Origin: Fratercula arctica
Taxonomy: Eukaryota; Chordata; Aves; Charadriiformes; Alcidae
Direction of reading: 5' to 3'
DNA length: 64,000 bases
Assembly (NCBI GenBank): GCA_947846985.1
Contig: CANTUZ010000021.1
Coordinates: forward strand, 612,711 to 676,710
This document shows positions 36,845-48,740 of this stretch, in pieces. The number at the start of each line of letters is the position of its first letter. Positions within the stretch are counted from its first letter, which is position 1. The position numbers and the translations under genes are program-made. The notes beneath the pieces were generated by a model that saw only the letters and a program-made list of their open reading frames with translations, was not told where the DNA came from and did no database searches.

Positions 36845-38741
36845 ACATAGAAAAGCAAACAAAAGATGCTGTAAGGCTATGTAGGGAGAAAATCAGAAAG
36901 GCCAAAGCCCAACTAGAACTTAACCTGGCTTTAGATGTTAAGAACAATAGAAAGAGTTTCTATAAATATATTAGTAACAAAAGGAGGACTCAGGAGAATC
37001 TCCGTCTTTATCGGATGAAGGCAGTATCATAGTGACAAAGGATGAGGAGAAGGCTGAGGTACTTAATGCCTTCTTTGCCTCAGTCTTTAGTAGGAGAGTC
37101 GGTTGTTCCCTGAGTACCCAGACCCCTGAGCTAGCATATAGGGGTGGGGAGCAGAATGAAGCCCCTGTAATCCAGAGGGAGATGGTGAGGGACCTGCTGC
37201 AACACCTGGGCATACACAAGTCTATGGGGCCAGATGGGATCCACCCGAGGGTACTGAGCCACTTTCCATTATTTACCATCTGTCCTGGCAAACCTGGGAG
37301 GTTCCAGTCGACTGGCATCGAGCAAATGTGACGCCCATCCACAGGAAGGGCTGGAAGGATGATCTGGGGAACTACAGGCCTGTCAGCCTGACCTCGGTGC
37401 CTGGGAAGGTCATGGAACAGATCATCCTGAGTGCCATTATGTGGCACATGAAGGACAACCAGGCCATCAGGCCCAGTCAGCACGGGTTCATGAAAGACAG
37501 GCCCTGCTTGACTAACCTGATCTCCTATGTCTCTCTATGACAAAGTGACACGCTTGGTGGATGAGGGAAAGGCTGTGGATGTTGTTTTCCTGGACTTCAG
37601 TAAGGCCTTTGGATACTGTTTCCCACAGCATCCTCCTGGAGAAACTGGCTGCCTATGGCTCGGATGGGAGTACTCTTCACTGGGTAAAGAAATGACTGTA
37701 TGGCCTGGCCCAGAGCGTGGTGGTGAATGGAGTTAAGTCCAGTTGGTGGCCAGTCACAAGTGGTGTTCCCCAGGGCTCGATATTGGTGCCGGTTCTCTTT
37801 AATAAGTTTATCAATGATCTGGATGAGGGGATTGAGTGCACCCTCAGCATGTTTGCAGATGACACCAAGTTGGGTGGGAGTGTCGACCTGCTTGAGGGTA
37901 GAAAGGCTTTTCAGAGGGATCTGGACAGGCTGGATTGACGGGCAAAGGCTAATGGTATGAGGTTCAATGAGGCCAAGTGCCAGGTCCTGCACTTGGGTCA
38001 CAACAACCCCATGAAGAGCTACAGGTTTGGGGAGGAGTGGCTGGAGAGCTGCCCATCAGAAAAGGACCTGGGGGTGTTGGTCAACAGCCGGCTGAACATG
38101 AGCCAGCAGTGTGCCCAGGTAGCCAAGGAGGCCAACAGCATTCTGGCCTGTATCAGGAACAGCGTGGTGAGTAGGCCTAGGACAGTGATCGTTCCCCTGT
38201 ACTCAGCACTGGTAGGCCCCACCTCGAGTACTGTGTCCAGTTTTGGGCCCCTCACCACACAAAAGACATTCAGGTACTGGAGAGGGTGCAGAGAAGGGCA
38301 ATGGAGCTGGTGAGGGGTCTGGAGCACGAGTCTTGTGAGGAGCGGCTGAGGGAGCTGGGGATGTTCAGTCTGGAGAAAAGGAGGCTGAGAGGAGACCTTA
38401 TCCCTCTCTACAACTACCTGAAAGGAGGGTGTAGCGAGGGGGGTTGGTCTCTTCTCCCAAGTAACAGGCGATGGGACACGAGGAAAGAGCCTCAAGTTGT
38501 GCCAGGGGAGGTTTAGACTGGATATTAGGAAGAATTTTTACACCGAAAGGGTTATTAAGCATTAGAACAGGCTGCCCAGGGAAGTGGTTGAGTTAGCATC
38601 CCTGGAGGTATTTAAAAGACGGGTAGGCATAGTGCTTAGAGATATGGTTTAGTCATGGCTTTTGTCAATGTTAAGTTGATGGTTGGACTAGATCTGAAAG
38701 GTCCCTTCCAACCTAGGCAATTCTATGATTCTATGATTCTG
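36845..38741 (+). mobile_element. CR1 LINE, sense, 5'-truncated with intact 3' end
   Basis: Starting in the linker ([21 protein letters not shown] at about 36900), it covers MGPDGIHPRVLS, a [20 protein letters not shown] block, HGFMKDRPCLTNLISY, VDVVFLDFSKAF, the catalytic FADDTKLGG (at about 37850-37880) and the C-terminal [20 protein letters not shown] block. It ends in three ATTCTATG-type units at 38720-38741. Several frameshifts divide ORF2, and one deletion removes part of the RT near 37250. Confidence 0.93.
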
Positions 38742-39196
38742 TACAAAAGCTTGGGCAATGAATCCTATCTGCATCTAAAAGTGATCTGTCAAACATCAAA
38801 GGAATCTTCCACGTGTACAACAGAATGAAGGTCTCTAAAATTTTAAAAGTCAAACTAAATTACTGTGAATACCTTGGGATAAGACTCTTCTAGTTCCATT
38901 TAGACATCTAAAAGATAACTGTAAAAGTCTGAGCAAGCTGTCAACATTTCTCTGTGGTATCAATGAGACAGGAACTTCCAGAAGGCAATCGTGGAGAAGC
39001 TTAAGTCCTAAAACAGAGGAACCCAAGGTCACTTGGATGTCCAGGACTTATTTCCCTGAAATCCAGGTGCACTGCTTAAGACTGACTTCCTCAAGACTCA
39101 CTTCTATAGCATGCCTGTGTCACATCTGTCAAACACATGTAGATGTCTCTGGTACTCGAAAACATCCAGTGACCATAGACAATTATTTTTACTTAC

Positions 39197-39772
39197 CTGA
39201 CTGTGCTGGTTTTAGCTAGAATAGACTTATATTTCTTCATAGTAGCTAGTATGGAGCTATGTTTTGGATTTGTGCTGAAAACAGTATTGATAACACAGGG
39301 ATGTTTTAGTTATTCCTGAGCAGTGCTTGCGCAGCATTAAGGCCTTTTCTGCTTCTCACATTGCCTTGCCAGCAAGTAGGCTGGGGGTGTGCAAGAAGCT
39401 GCGACAGGACACAGCTGGGACAGCTGACCCCAACTGACCAACTATTCCATACCATATGAAGTCATGGTCAGCAATAAAAGCACGGAGACGAAGAAGGAAA
39501 GGGAGGACTTTCAGAGTTATGGCATTTGTCTTCCCAAGTAACCATTACATTTGATGGAGCCCTGCTTTCCTGGAGATGGCTGAACACCTGCCTGACAATG
39601 GGAAGTAGTGAATGAATTCCCTATTTGCTTTACCTATTAAACTGTCTTTATTTCAACCCATGAGTTTTCTCACTTTTACCCTTCCGATTCTCTTCCCCAT
39701 CCCACTGAGGGGAAGTGAACGGGCGGCCGTGTGGTACTTAGTTGCTGGCTGGGGTTAAACCATGACACTGAC
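39197..39772 (+). mobile_element. Solo ERV LTR with perfect 5-bp target duplication
   Basis: The LTR is 39202-39767 (566 bp), starting TGTGCTGGTTTTAGC and ending AACCATGACA. Both flanks are CTGAC (39197-39201 and 39768-39772). It contains an AGCAATAAAAG block near 39471, CTATTAAACTGTCTTTA near 39640, and the typical gttgctggctggggtt 3' block. The perfect duplication shows LTR-LTR recombination after provirus integration. It lies 1.6 kb upstream of the olfactory receptor gene in the same orientation. Confidence 0.93.
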
Positions 39773-41385
39773 TGATTTAATTCAGATCATCTGAAGATAC
39801 CCACCTGTCTGTTTAACACAGAGGGAGATATATCTTACCTGCTTGTGCCCATTAATTACGCCTAAGTCCAACATCTCTGACTTAGAAGTCTAAATTACAG
39901 ATGATTTTTGTACTTAGTAGAAATCAAGAGATTGTAATTCCAAATTTATGCGCAGATTTGGGTGTTTTCTGTTCACAATTGACTTGTCTGATTCCTTTGG
40001 ACCTTAGCTAGTAATCTAAAATTTAAGTTTCCTGGACAGGCTGAATGAAGAAGACTAACGACAAACCTCTGCAACATACTCATTTACCTTTGAGCTCTGC
40101 TACAGTTAGTGGAGACTGAGCCAATAGAGTCACTGGACTTCTATGTCAAGAGACACTGTATCCTGAAAGAGACAGGTAAACTAAGTCAGACCAATCACTG
40201 CTAACAGTCTATATCCAACATAAAAGGAATTTTTCAATACTAATTCTGATACAAATATCTACATTGCTAATGTCTCAAGTTAGATAAAATTAATCCTGGA
40301 GGCAGTGACAGTTTCACTGGGAGTATGGAAAAGGCTTCAAGATGACAGAATGACTTTCTGTTAATAGCCCTAATCATGGTTCCCAGTGACTGGTAATGTC
40401 CAGATACCAAAAACACGACATCCACGTAGATCAAGCCTCTATTTTAAAAAGCTTCATCTAGTTTCAGACTTAAGTTGAAAGTAATAATCATTGTAAGTTA
40501 TGTAATATTTTTTTTTCCCTTTTCTTAAATAAATATTCTCTCTGAGGATCTCTGAACAGAAAAGGCATTTTGTTTAAGACACAAGTAAACAATTAGTAGG
40601 ACGTAACTCACTCTGCCCACTTAACATCTTTAAAAATAGCTTTATGTACCAGAAAATAAAGTAAAAACTGAACATTAAATATGCTTATCTTTCCAAGCTC
40701 ATAATAGGAGAAATAACTTTGTTACCTTTGTTACTAGCTACTTGGCCACCTCACATGGTTGCTTGATGCTCAGAAAGTTATAATAAGCTGAAGTAAATAA
40801 ATATTTGAATTTTACAGGAAGATGATATCTCAAGGTATGGAACTGAAAAGCACAAGAAATTACATATTTCCATGGCACATAATGAGACCTTTGGTTGAAC
40901 TTCAAAACAAATACCTGTGACTGAAGAATTTCTGCCCTCTGCACAATCACTGCAACTTGGCTTTTCCAAAGCATCAAAGAAAATTAGATCCACAGTGTCC
41001 ACTGAGAGCATGTCGTACCAAGCACGGATTTTTCTTATTTGACACAAAGGCTGCAAACCTTTTTTTTTTTTTTTTGACATATGAATAATAGTTTAAAAGC
41101 AGACTAAGTCTTTATGTCAAAGTATGGAACTCTGTATGGTACTTCTGATTTAGACATGTATTTTGTGTGATCTGGACAACTTCTGGAAGGGGATGGGTGA
41201 ATATTGACTCTGATGGGGAAGGTGATGGGATTAGCCTCACAACCATTAAGTCAGCAGGCAAACATACCCTCTTGGGAAACCAGGATTTTCAGCTGCAACC
41301 TTTCCAGGGAACTACACGGAAATTTGGTAGACTTTTCTCAGAATCTCAAAATATTTTCAGTGACTTTACTGTAACTGCTATAGTC
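39773..41385. other. Upstream region of the olfactory receptor gene
   Basis: No coding exon was recognised. A T16 run lies at 41060-41075. A splice-acceptor-like ATATTTTCAG ends at 41360, 25 bp before the receptor start codon, as is usual for olfactory receptor genes, whose 5' noncoding exon is separated from the single coding exon. The upstream exon itself was not located. Confidence 0.45.
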
Positions 41386-42345
41386 ATGACAAGAGCAGAG
41401 CAGGGGAATGAAACAGCTGTTGTGGAATTCATCATCCTGGGTTTCCAAAGTATTCCAGAAGTAGAGTTTATGCTATTCTTGATGTTTCTAGTGACCTACA
41501 TCACAACTCTATCAGGGAACCTCCTGATCATGGTGCTGGTTGTGACTGATCATCGCCTTCACAGTCCCATGTTCTTTTTCCTAGGAAATCTGTCATTCTT
41601 GGAGACCTGTTACACTTCCACCATCCTGCCCAGAATGCTGGCAAGTTTCCTAACAAAAAAATATGTTATTTCACTTAATGGTTGTTTTTTGCAGTACTTT
41701 TTCTTCACTGGTCTAGCAGGTGCAGAATGTTGTCTCCTGACCGCCATGTCTTATGACCGGTACATTGCGATATGCAAACCATTGCATTACACAACCATAA
41801 TGAATGGCAGGTGCTGCCTCCAATTAGCAGGTGTATCTTGGGTAAATGGGTTGTTGGCTAGTGCCGTAGTCACCTCTCTGATGCCACAGCTAACTTTCTG
41901 TGGCCCAAATGAAATTGATCATTTCTTCTGTGACTTTGCACCAGTGGTAAAGCTCTCCTGCAGTGATACGCACTGGATTGAGCTTGTAACGTTCATCTTG
42001 GCCTCCCTTTTGACACTACCCCCATTTCTCTTGACACTCATATCTTACGTGTGCATTAGCTACACTGTCCTCAGGATCCCATCCTCCACAGGAAGGCATA
42101 AGGCTTTTTCTACCTGTTCTTCTCACCTCACTGTTGTGACACTTTTCTATGGGACCCTGATGGTTGTGTACTTGGTACCAAAACCAAACACACTGGGAGA
42201 CCTCCACAAAGTGTTCTCTGTCTGCTACACAGTTCTGACTCCACTGGTCAATCCCCTCATCTACAGCTTAAGAAATAACAACATAAAGAAGGCTTTGAGA
42301 ACAGCTCTGAACAAATACACGTTTTGTGCTCTTGTCAATTATTAA
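41386..42345 (+). CDS. Class II olfactory receptor, apparently intact
   Basis: A single-exon gene of 319 codons encoding a seven-transmembrane G-protein-coupled odorant receptor of the ciliary membrane. The N-terminus has a glycosylation site (NET, residues 8-10). TM1 carries GN, followed by LHSPMFFFLGNLSFLE (family LHxPMYFFLxNLS), then MSYDRYIAICKPLHY at the end of TM3 (family MAYDRY), SY in TM5, KAFSTCSSHL before TM6, and NPLIYSLRN in TM7. The longer open frame from 41167 was rejected, because the ATG at 41386 is the conserved start position and follows a splice-acceptor-like site. The TM2, TM5 and CDFAPVVKLSCSDT features suggest the OR6/OR11-like group, not the bird-expanded OR14 clade; that subfamily call is inference. 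Confidence 0.93.
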   Translation: MTRAEQGNETAVVEFIILGFQSIPEVEFMLFLMFLVTYITTLSGNLLIMVLVVTDHRLHSPMFFFLGNLSFLETCYTSTILPRMLASFLTKKYVISLNGCFLQYFFFTGLAGAECCLLTAMSYDRYIAICKPLHYTTIMNGRCCLQLAGVSWVNGLLASAVVTSLMPQLTFCGPNEIDHFFCDFAPVVKLSCSDTHWIELVTFILASLLTLPPFLLTLISYVCISYTVLRIPSSTGRHKAFSTCSSHLTVVTLFYGTLMVVYLVPKPNTLGDLHKVFSVCYTVLTPLVNPLIYSLRNNNIKKALRTALNKYTFCALVNY

Positions 42346-43002
42346 GGAAACTGAAATATCAGTCTCATGAAAACCTTTCATCTGAACATGAGGTAGTCTT
42401 TTTTCCTGGAAAGGAGACAAAGTTTCCAATGTCTTGAGAGAATCACGTAAGTGAGGGTCCTAGCTACTGGGCTGTTCAGGATATTTCTTTACTTGGACTA
42501 ATTAATGTGTGAGCATTTCTACAAAAAACCCCAACATCCACAAACTGCCTTGCTAGTCTCAGAATCAGTGAGACAATGGCCTGACCTGGGACATTGTGCT
42601 AAACCTATGCTAATTGATAGGGTCTATTTGTATATTTCAATGTGTTGGTTCACATCCTGGATTGACAATCATTCTGTTCCAGAGACTTCTCCTGGCAGTT
42701 CTTTCCACATAGATAAGACACCTGGAAATCACAAAGGAAGGAATGGTCCCAAAGTACAGACGTTTGAACATAGCATAGGAAAAGTTTTGTGCACAGTTAA
42801 GATGAAAAGTGGCAGTGGATTGTGTATGTGCTGGAGTGATCAAAGAGATCCACAGACCAGCTCTGTATAAGAATTCGAGAGAAAAACGTTTTGAGGAGTC
42901 TCATTCTATCCACCTGAAGATGCTCCTGCAAAGACTTTGGCAACAGAGTCCCATCACTACCTGGACAGGGGCAAAGCAACATTTCTGGGAGATTGTGATT
43001 CA
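42346..43002. other. Downstream flank of the olfactory receptor, nothing recognised
   Basis: Likely contains the 3' UTR. No further exon was recognised. Confidence 0.4.
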
Positions 43003-43749
43003 CCTTCTGTCCTGGTTTGAGGTAAAACAGAACCAATTTTCTGTTTTGTAATTTTAATTTTTAGCTAAGCCTCTTCTAACTGACTAAACTGAAATTAAGA
43101 GCATATTGTGGAGACACTGTTTATTCTCAGAATGATAAAACCTGATTATTTGTAATTTATGACAAGGAATGGTATGCAGAGAGGCTCTTGCTTTTACTTA
43201 TTGCTACAACAACCAAGGTCAGCTAACTTTGTTATATGCCCCGTTGGAGGGTCGGAAGCAGAAGAGTGTAGAGGGGTTGCACCTGCGGGGAGGAGCAGAC
43301 AGGACAGGTGACCCAAAACTGACCAAGAGTATTCCATCCCATCTGCCTCATGCTCAGTATAAAAGCTGAGGGATCAAAGGAGTCAGCCTCTTTCTTCAAT
43401 GGCCAGTGTCCAAGGAGGACTCTGTCTGTTTGTCTGCCTTTAATCCCAATCTGTGCATTCCTGAATCCACATATGGAATCCAGCTCCCATCTGTTGCTGA
43501 GTCCAGTCTGGGACTTTCTCAGTGCCTGCTGGTGACATGATTGTCATCCTGGGAGCTTGATGATACAGTTTGGTATATATTTGATGATTTTCTTTTTATT
43601 CTTTTAGTAATATTTCCATTAAAATAGTTTAGATTCTTCTAAACTCGTAAGTCTCTTTCACTCTCTCCCTCCTCTCCTTGGAGAGAAGGTACGGGGGAGC
43701 ATCTGTCATTTATTTCAGTGGCCAGTCCGGCCCAAACCATGACACCTTC
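43003..43749 (+). mobile_element. Solo ERV LTR with perfect 5-bp target duplication
   Basis: The LTR is 43008-43744 (737 bp), starting TGTCCTGGTTTGAGG and ending ACCATGACA, flanked by CCTTC on both sides (43003-43007, 43745-43749). It is the same family as 26914-27602: shared blocks include gttggagggt, gggatcaaagg, agtccagtctgggactt and cattaaaatag. It starts 663 bp after the olfactory receptor stop codon, in the same orientation. Confidence 0.93.
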
Positions 43750-43841
43750 TGAGTATTAGCCTTTGCAAAGATCCTAATAAATTTTTATGATTTTTTTAAT
43801 AAATACTCTGTGACCATCTGTGCAACATAGGCAATGAAGGG

Positions 43842-44645
43842 TGTCCTGGGTCTGGCTGGGATGGAGTTAACTTTCTTCAGAGCAGCCTATACAGTGGTGT
43901 GGCTTGCATTTGTGGTTAAGACAGTGTTGATAACTGTATTAGACTTATGTGGTAAGGTTTTGGGGTTGGGGGGAGGTGAGGCTGTGGGAGTGGCCTGTTT
44001 GAGGTCAGGTGCTGACCTGTCCTGGACATAGCTAGCTCCAGCCAGCTACAAAACTGGCCTACGGCAGGGCAAACCTAAGGCCATCAGCGAAGCTGGTGGT
44101 ACCCCTGGGAAAACACATGTAAGAGCAGAAAACCTCAGACAGGCGGAGGAGGAGGGGAAAAAAGAGAGTGAGAAACAGCCCTGTGAACATCATGGTAAGA
44201 AGAAAAGGAGGGATGGCAGCAGGTATTTCCCTGCGTCCCATGGAGGACCACATATCAGGGCAGCGTGATGTTTCCTGAACGAAATGCAGACCTTGGGAAA
44301 GACCCCATTGGAGAAGGGGAAAAGATGAGGAGGAAAGAGCAGCAGAGAAAAGCTGTTATATACTGACCATAACATCCCCATCCTCCACACTGTTTGGGGC
44401 AGTGGTCAGAGTAAGGTAGAGGAGACAGGAGTAATGGAGTGAAGTTTTTCTCACTACTCAAATCTATCTTAATTAGCAGTAAATTAAATTAATTTTCCCC
44501 AAATTAAACCTGTTTTGCCCATGATGGTAGTAACGTAAGTGATCACCCTGACTTTACCTCAACTCATGAGATTTTCATTCCATTTTCTCCCCCTGTGCTG
44601 TTGAGGAGGGAAAATGAGAGACCAATTGGGTGGGAGTTTGTCCCT
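43842..44645 (+). mobile_element. ERV LTR, sense
   Basis: The element starts TGTCCTGGGTCTGGCTGGGATGG, a typical avian LTR beginning, and has the 3' pattern seen elsewhere (gattttcattccattttctcc, then gagagaccaattgggtgggag and cctcagcc). It is longer internally than the 566-bp family member, with an A/G-rich insert at 44110-44420. No target duplication was identified. Confidence 0.7.
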
Positions 44646-44654
44646 CAGCCAATA

Positions 44655-45195
44655 TAAATGGACCACAATAACACACCAACATTCTGGCTCTTACTGAACA
44701 GCACTTGCACAGCACCAAGGCTTTTTCTTTTGCCCCCTGCCCCCATGCACGCGCAAAGAGTAGGCTGGAGAAGGGCAATAGGTTGGGAGGGCACATAGCC
44801 AGGACAGCTGACCCAAACTGACCAAAAGTATATTCCATGCCGTATGACATCACGCTCAACAACAAATGCTACAGGAAAAGAGGAGGAAGGGGGAACATTA
44901 TTGGTTATGGCATTTGTGTTCCCAAGCAACCAATGTGCTGATGCTCTGTTTACATCAGCAACATGTGCTGATGCTCTGCTTTCCAGGCATTGACTGGATG
45001 CCTGCCTGCTGATGGGAGGTAATAAATGAATTTTGCGTTGCTTGCACGCACAGCTTGTGGTTTTCCTATTAAACTCCCATTATCTAAATCCATGAGTCTT
45101 CTCTCCTTCCTTCCATTTTCTCACCGTCCCACAGGAGAAAGGAGTCAGAGAGAGGCTGCGTGGGTGTTTGGCTGTCGGCTGAGTCACCCCCCACA
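44655..45195 (+). mobile_element. ERV LTR, sense, 5'-truncated
   Basis: The segment continues directly after the previous LTR with the family's mid-section (acacaccaacattctggct), then the TATTCCATGCCGTATGACATCA block, gttatggcatttgtgttccc, CTATTAAACTCCCATTA, and a 3' end near ggctgtcggctgagtcacc. A 17-bp stretch (atgtgctgatgctctg) is repeated at 44934-44949 and 44964-44979. The 5' third is missing. Confidence 0.7.
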
Positions 45196-47400
45196 GAGCA
45201 TTAATTGATAGAGTCAGTGGAGTCTGGAGAATAAACCAGCTCACTCCACTCAGAAGTGGACCCTCACTTGGTCAGATGAGGTGATCTTTATACACAGCTG
45301 AATGTATTGACTAAGGACTAAAGTCAGTCACCCACACATACACATCTGCTGCCACCTGATACATCCTAGGATGTCTCCTCTGGCAACCACCTGTACCTCC
45401 AAAAGGGAACAGGTCTACCTCTACACTCTGTCCATCACCACAGGCAAGAAATGGACTTTTCTAGCTCATGTTCACAATGAGGTAAAGACCTTTACTTGCT
45501 AGATCTGTGCATCAACAGAAGTCTTCAAATCTATAAAATTACATTTCAGCAGAACAAGTCAAATTTCCTAAGCCTTCATTCCTTTTGCATGCAAGCATAA
45601 GTGGGCCTGAGAGAGAGGCAAGCTAGAGAGAGCTTATTTTGATTTATGTCATGTATGAAGATTTTTAAAAGTCCCCAGAGAAAGCCCCGGAAAAAACATC
45701 AGGTTTATAGACAGAACTATATAAATTTGTAGAAGAGGACAGTTTTCCTCCTGGTATCAGTCTGTTGAGATCAGTTTTAGCAATGCAGAGATTAAACAGG
45801 AACTGTCCACAGGTTCCTCTTGGAAGCTGTATTCACCAGGACCCTGAAGCCACAGTGGTGCTCTAATTTTCCTCATCGGTATCAGCTGGGATCTCCACCA
45901 TCCTCTGGCCATAGGTCGACCAGCTCCAAATAAGCTCCGGCTCCCTGCCACACACACACTTGCCTGAGCTGTGTCATAGGAAAGCCTGTGCTCAGCCCTG
46001 TCCCCTGCTGTTCCCGACTTGTTTCAAGGCCTTCTGAGAGGAGGAAGCTACATGACAGCAATCGTGCAATCACCTTATTATACATAATAATATTCACTCT
46101 ATGATTAGAAAACCTATCCAACAAAGTTTCTACATAAATATGCATTGCAATTCGAGTATGTCCTTTCTCCTCTTCAGAGAAAGTTTCTAAAAATTCAGTT
46201 CAGTATATATAATCAAAGAGCATCAGATCTTGAGTAAATTTAGATTAATCTTGCCAGCCTTGCTTTTAAGACCAAAACGAACTTACGCACTCAAATCCAT
46301 TTATTTTGATACAAATACTTAATTAGGGAATTACATATTTCTTTCTATCCATCATGGGGAAAATTTATAGGAGCTAGTGATATGCTGGTGGCAAAGCCAT
46401 TAATGTTGATGAAAGCACACTTGGTGAAGAGGTTTTCTGAAAGACATTTCTTACATAGTAAAAAGGTTTATTGCCTTTCTGGATAACAACATAATTTCTT
46501 TGCAATTCTCTCATAAAACTGGTTCTTTTTCCACCAGAAACGGAGAATTGTGTCATATGCACCACAGAAGATTAAGTCCTTCAGATGACTTCTGGTGGTG
46601 GTATTGGGCTTCCAAAGTTAATACATTTACTGCTGTATCTCTTAGTTTACAAAGGTAGCAGGTTCTCAGCTCTTGCTTGGTAGCACCATCTTTCCATGAC
46701 TTGTCTATTCGTGAATGTCCTCAGGAACAAAGATTTCAAATGAGCATTTGCTGCTTAACTCCATCAAAGTCTTACTTGTTCGGGAATATGTGTGTCTTCA
46801 CCGTAATATTAAGTGTATCCTGAGAAATAATACTGACTGTATGTCACACTCTTGACCTTCATTTAACACAGAGAGGAATTTAGGCAACAATTTTCCATGA
46901 AGTTTCACTTGTTCAATCTTTTTCGTTTGGTTAAGATTGTAACAAATAATAAACAAATGAATGCATAAATAAATAGTGGGTGAAAGTTTCTAGTATTTCC
47001 AGTGTGCTGTGCTACACAGGAGAATTGTCTTCTAGAAGTAGCTCATAGGTCCTGCATCTCTGACGTTTCCATGCCACAGCTAACAAGGAGGAGATTTCTT
47101 TTCCCTGGAAGCACATGCCTAGGGGTTCTGCACGGTTCTGTTCTTGGGCTGAGACCGCTAGGGACCTTGTTGGCCTAGGAAATAGGTTTGACTTTCTACA
47201 GATGGGCTCACATTGACTGGAGAAGGTCTGCAAGTTGGCTGAAGGGCAAGACCAAACTACACCTTCAGGCTGGCCACAAAGACCAACGTTGATAGAAACG
47301 CTCTGCAAACGCTGATGGCACCAGCAGCCTCATCCTGTTTACCTCTGGCTGACCAGGATGAGGGTCTGTCAGTGGGGCGTACATACATGTGTCAATATAC
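45196..47400. other. No gene recognised
   Basis: About 2.2 kb without a convincing exon, CR1 or LTR. Short ORFs on both strands lack recognisable motifs. Confidence 0.4.
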
Positions 47401-48239
47401 ATACATGTACACGTACAAAACAGATCTTCAAGTGATTGCCTTAGATACTCAGTGTGTGCAGTGCCTGCCCTTCGATCCCCAGTTCCTGGCACATGGGCAT
47501 GTAAGCCCTGAGGTCCAGCACCACTGTGACAGCTGGTACAGACCCTCTTGGTTCACCCCCACCAACCTACCACCCTCATAGTTGCTGACACCTGTGCAGG
47601 CAAGCCTGAGGCCCCCAGCACCAGTGCAGCTGCTGGGACACAGACCTACTTGCACACACAAACACGTGCCATGTATCCCCCCAGTAACGAGCCTTAGACA
47701 ATCAGCCTACACAGCAGCTGGCCCTTGGATCCTCCCACCTCCACTTACCTCTCGCACACAGCCACACACACGCAAAAGGCTCTCTCAAGTGATGTCCAGA
47801 GCGCGTGGTCTCTGCAGTATTTGGCTTGGTGATGCTGGCCCCTCCAGTAGCCAGCTCTTGGACCCTGGAGCATGTCCGGTACCCAGCCCAAACTCGTGGC
47901 TACTTCAGTACCTGGTTTACAAGTCTCTTACCCTGCTCGCGCAGGCTGGCCGGCCTCTCCAGTGCCTGGCACACAAGCCAGACGGGGCCTGGTCACTCAT
48001 TTTCCAACTCTGGTTGCTGGCACTCAGACAGGACTTTAATCTTTAACCAACCTTCAACCAACCTTCCACCTCTGAGCAGTCAGGTTTTCCCGTAGGGTTT
48101 CAACGATTAAAGCACACCATGCTGCAGGCAGGAGAGGGTAAGAAGGCACTGGCAAAGCAAACAGCTTCCTGTGAAAGGCTTTATCTTAGAGACAAGGCAG
48201 GTATTTCTACTCTCATTCTAAGCCTCGTGCCACATTCTA
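47401..48239. repeat. C-rich repeat-like tract of unassigned family
   Basis: The tract shows recurring phrases such as cctggcacac/cctggcacat, agctggcccttgga/agctcttgga and ccccagcaccagtgc at irregular spacing, plus (CA)n-like patches near 47655-47670 and 47757-47775. The open frame across it (47582-48046) has biased composition and no domain. It borders the GC-rich 5' end of the CR1 element. Confidence 0.35.
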
Positions 48240-48289
48240 AGCCTCATGTTGGTCTCGCCGAGGAGACCAGCTCCAGCGCAGGCAAGTCC

Positions 48290-48740
48290 GCACTGGGGAA
48301 GGGAATCGCGGCCTTTTTTTGGCCGACGAGGGGCTCGTTTTCGAGGCTTTTCAAAGCCGGGAAAAGCGGCCGGGCCGGGCCGGGCCGGTACCCGGCACCT
48401 CCGGGGGGCGGAGGCCGCTGAGGAGCCGAGGGCGGAGGCAGTGCCCCCGGTGCAGGCCTGCAGGAGGCGGGGCGGGACCACCCCCCCTCATAAAAGGAGC
48501 CCTTCGGGAGCGCCCTGAGCAAACAAGCGGCGAGTGGGCGCTGCCCGGGCGTCGCCCGCGGAACCACCGGGGAGCACCAGAGGCGGGTGTACGGCGGCGA
48601 GGCGGCGGCAGCGGCGGGCAGCCACCGCAGAGTGCGGCGGGTGACTGCGAGGGGAGGAACGGGGGGAGAGCGGGCAGGCCCGGCCGACTGCAACGGAAAC
48701 ACGGTCTCCGCCCGGTCTGCGGCCAAGGCCAAAAGCAATA
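48290..48740 (+). promoter_or_regulatory. GC/CpG-rich 5' region of the CR1 element
   Basis: This is by far the most GC- and CpG-dense part of the window, including tandem cgggccgggcc at about 48370-48388. Position at the 5' end of a long CR1 suggests its internal promoter. No TATA-type element was seen, as expected for LINE promoters. Confidence 0.55.

Noticed and set aside
41167..41385. N-terminal extension of the olfactory receptor open frame (73 extra codons)
   Set aside because: It is hydrophilic, lacks receptor features, and runs through a splice-acceptor-like site. The ATG at 41386 is the conserved start position.
47582..48046. 154-codon plus-strand open frame
   Set aside because: It lies in a C-rich repeat-like tract, with biased composition and no recognisable motif or splice context.
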